Assembly: GCA_020444765.1 (NCBI GenBank)
Contig: JAGRHW010000072.1
Location: 1-12,402, forward strand
Length of the DNA stretch: 12,402 bases
Source of the DNA: Gammaproteobacteria bacterium
Lineage (GTDB): Bacteria > Pseudomonadota > Gammaproteobacteria > Granulosicoccales > Granulosicoccaceae
Reading direction: 5' to 3'
Below, piece after piece: positions 12,362 to 12,402 of this stretch. The position numbers were made by a program, and so were the translations under genes. A model generated the notes under the pieces. It saw only the letters and a program-made list of their open reading frames with translations. It had not been told where the DNA came from and did not search any database. The stretch's first letter is position 1; each line of letters begins with the position of its first letter.

Positions 12362-12402
12362 ATGATAGGCAGATTAGTCATAGGTTTGGGAACATTTATT
12401 TT
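12362..12402 (+). CDS. start of a small membrane protein, truncated by window edge
   Basis: Only 13 codons and 2 bases are visible. The reading begins MIGRLVIGLGTFI, hydrophobic and glycine-containing like a membrane helix. GGAGGA at 12352-12357 is a strong ribosome-binding site 4 bases before ATG 12362, which makes the gene credible. It follows the HMA_2 gene after 36 bases in the same direction and is likely its operon partner. The family cannot be assigned from so little. Confidence 0.6.
   Translation, partial: MIGRLVIGLGTFI

Overview
The window looks like chromosomal accessory DNA from a Gammaproteobacterium. This rests on balanced to moderately GC-rich coding sequence, Shine-Dalgarno-led starts and the protein families present: an AlaX subfamily with the HFAAEL core, an EcsC protein, and a DUF5132/HMA_2 pair. 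A methanotroph or sulfur-oxidiser relative is possible, but the genus cannot be fixed from sequence alone. No rRNA, tRNA, CRISPR array, insertion sequence, integrase or attC-like site was seen, and no gene-free gap exceeds about 200 bases.

Left part (1-1953): the minus strand carries the start of a DUF1772 membrane protein that runs off the left edge, then a glutathione S-transferase. A TetR-family regulator is transcribed divergently from the GST. Their 82-base intergenic region holds an inverted repeat lying over both candidate promoters, so the regulator probably controls itself and the GST.

Middle part (1970-10245): all genes are on the plus strand and mostly tightly spaced. They encode small stand-alone enzymes: a GNAT acetyltransferase resembling the catalytic half of MarR-GNAT fusions, an NQO/KefF-type flavin oxidoreductase, an unrecognised 127-residue protein, a TehB/TPMT-like methyltransferase, an alpha-toroid (terpene cyclase/prenyltransferase-like) protein, and an amidase-signature hydrolase. 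These are followed by a 42-codon remnant of a PhzF-family gene, a second GNAT, a second methyltransferase, a YhbS-like GNAT, a DUF1801/YdeI protein with a Cys-rich N-terminus, and a free-standing alanyl-tRNA editing protein (AlaX). Several look like detoxification or small-molecule modification enzymes, but nothing proves a common pathway.

Right part (10279-12402): after a convergent hairpin there is a membrane-associated locus arranged around a divergent promoter region (11341-11532). Leftward are a 74-residue membrane protein and an EcsC-family protein. Rightward are a DUF5132 protein, an HMA_2-type protein with C-terminal membrane helices and no CxxC, and the first codons of another small membrane protein. 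This is the best candidate for an under-described multi-gene system. From family associations I infer a link to a metal-transport P-type ATPase or membrane stress system continuing beyond the right edge.
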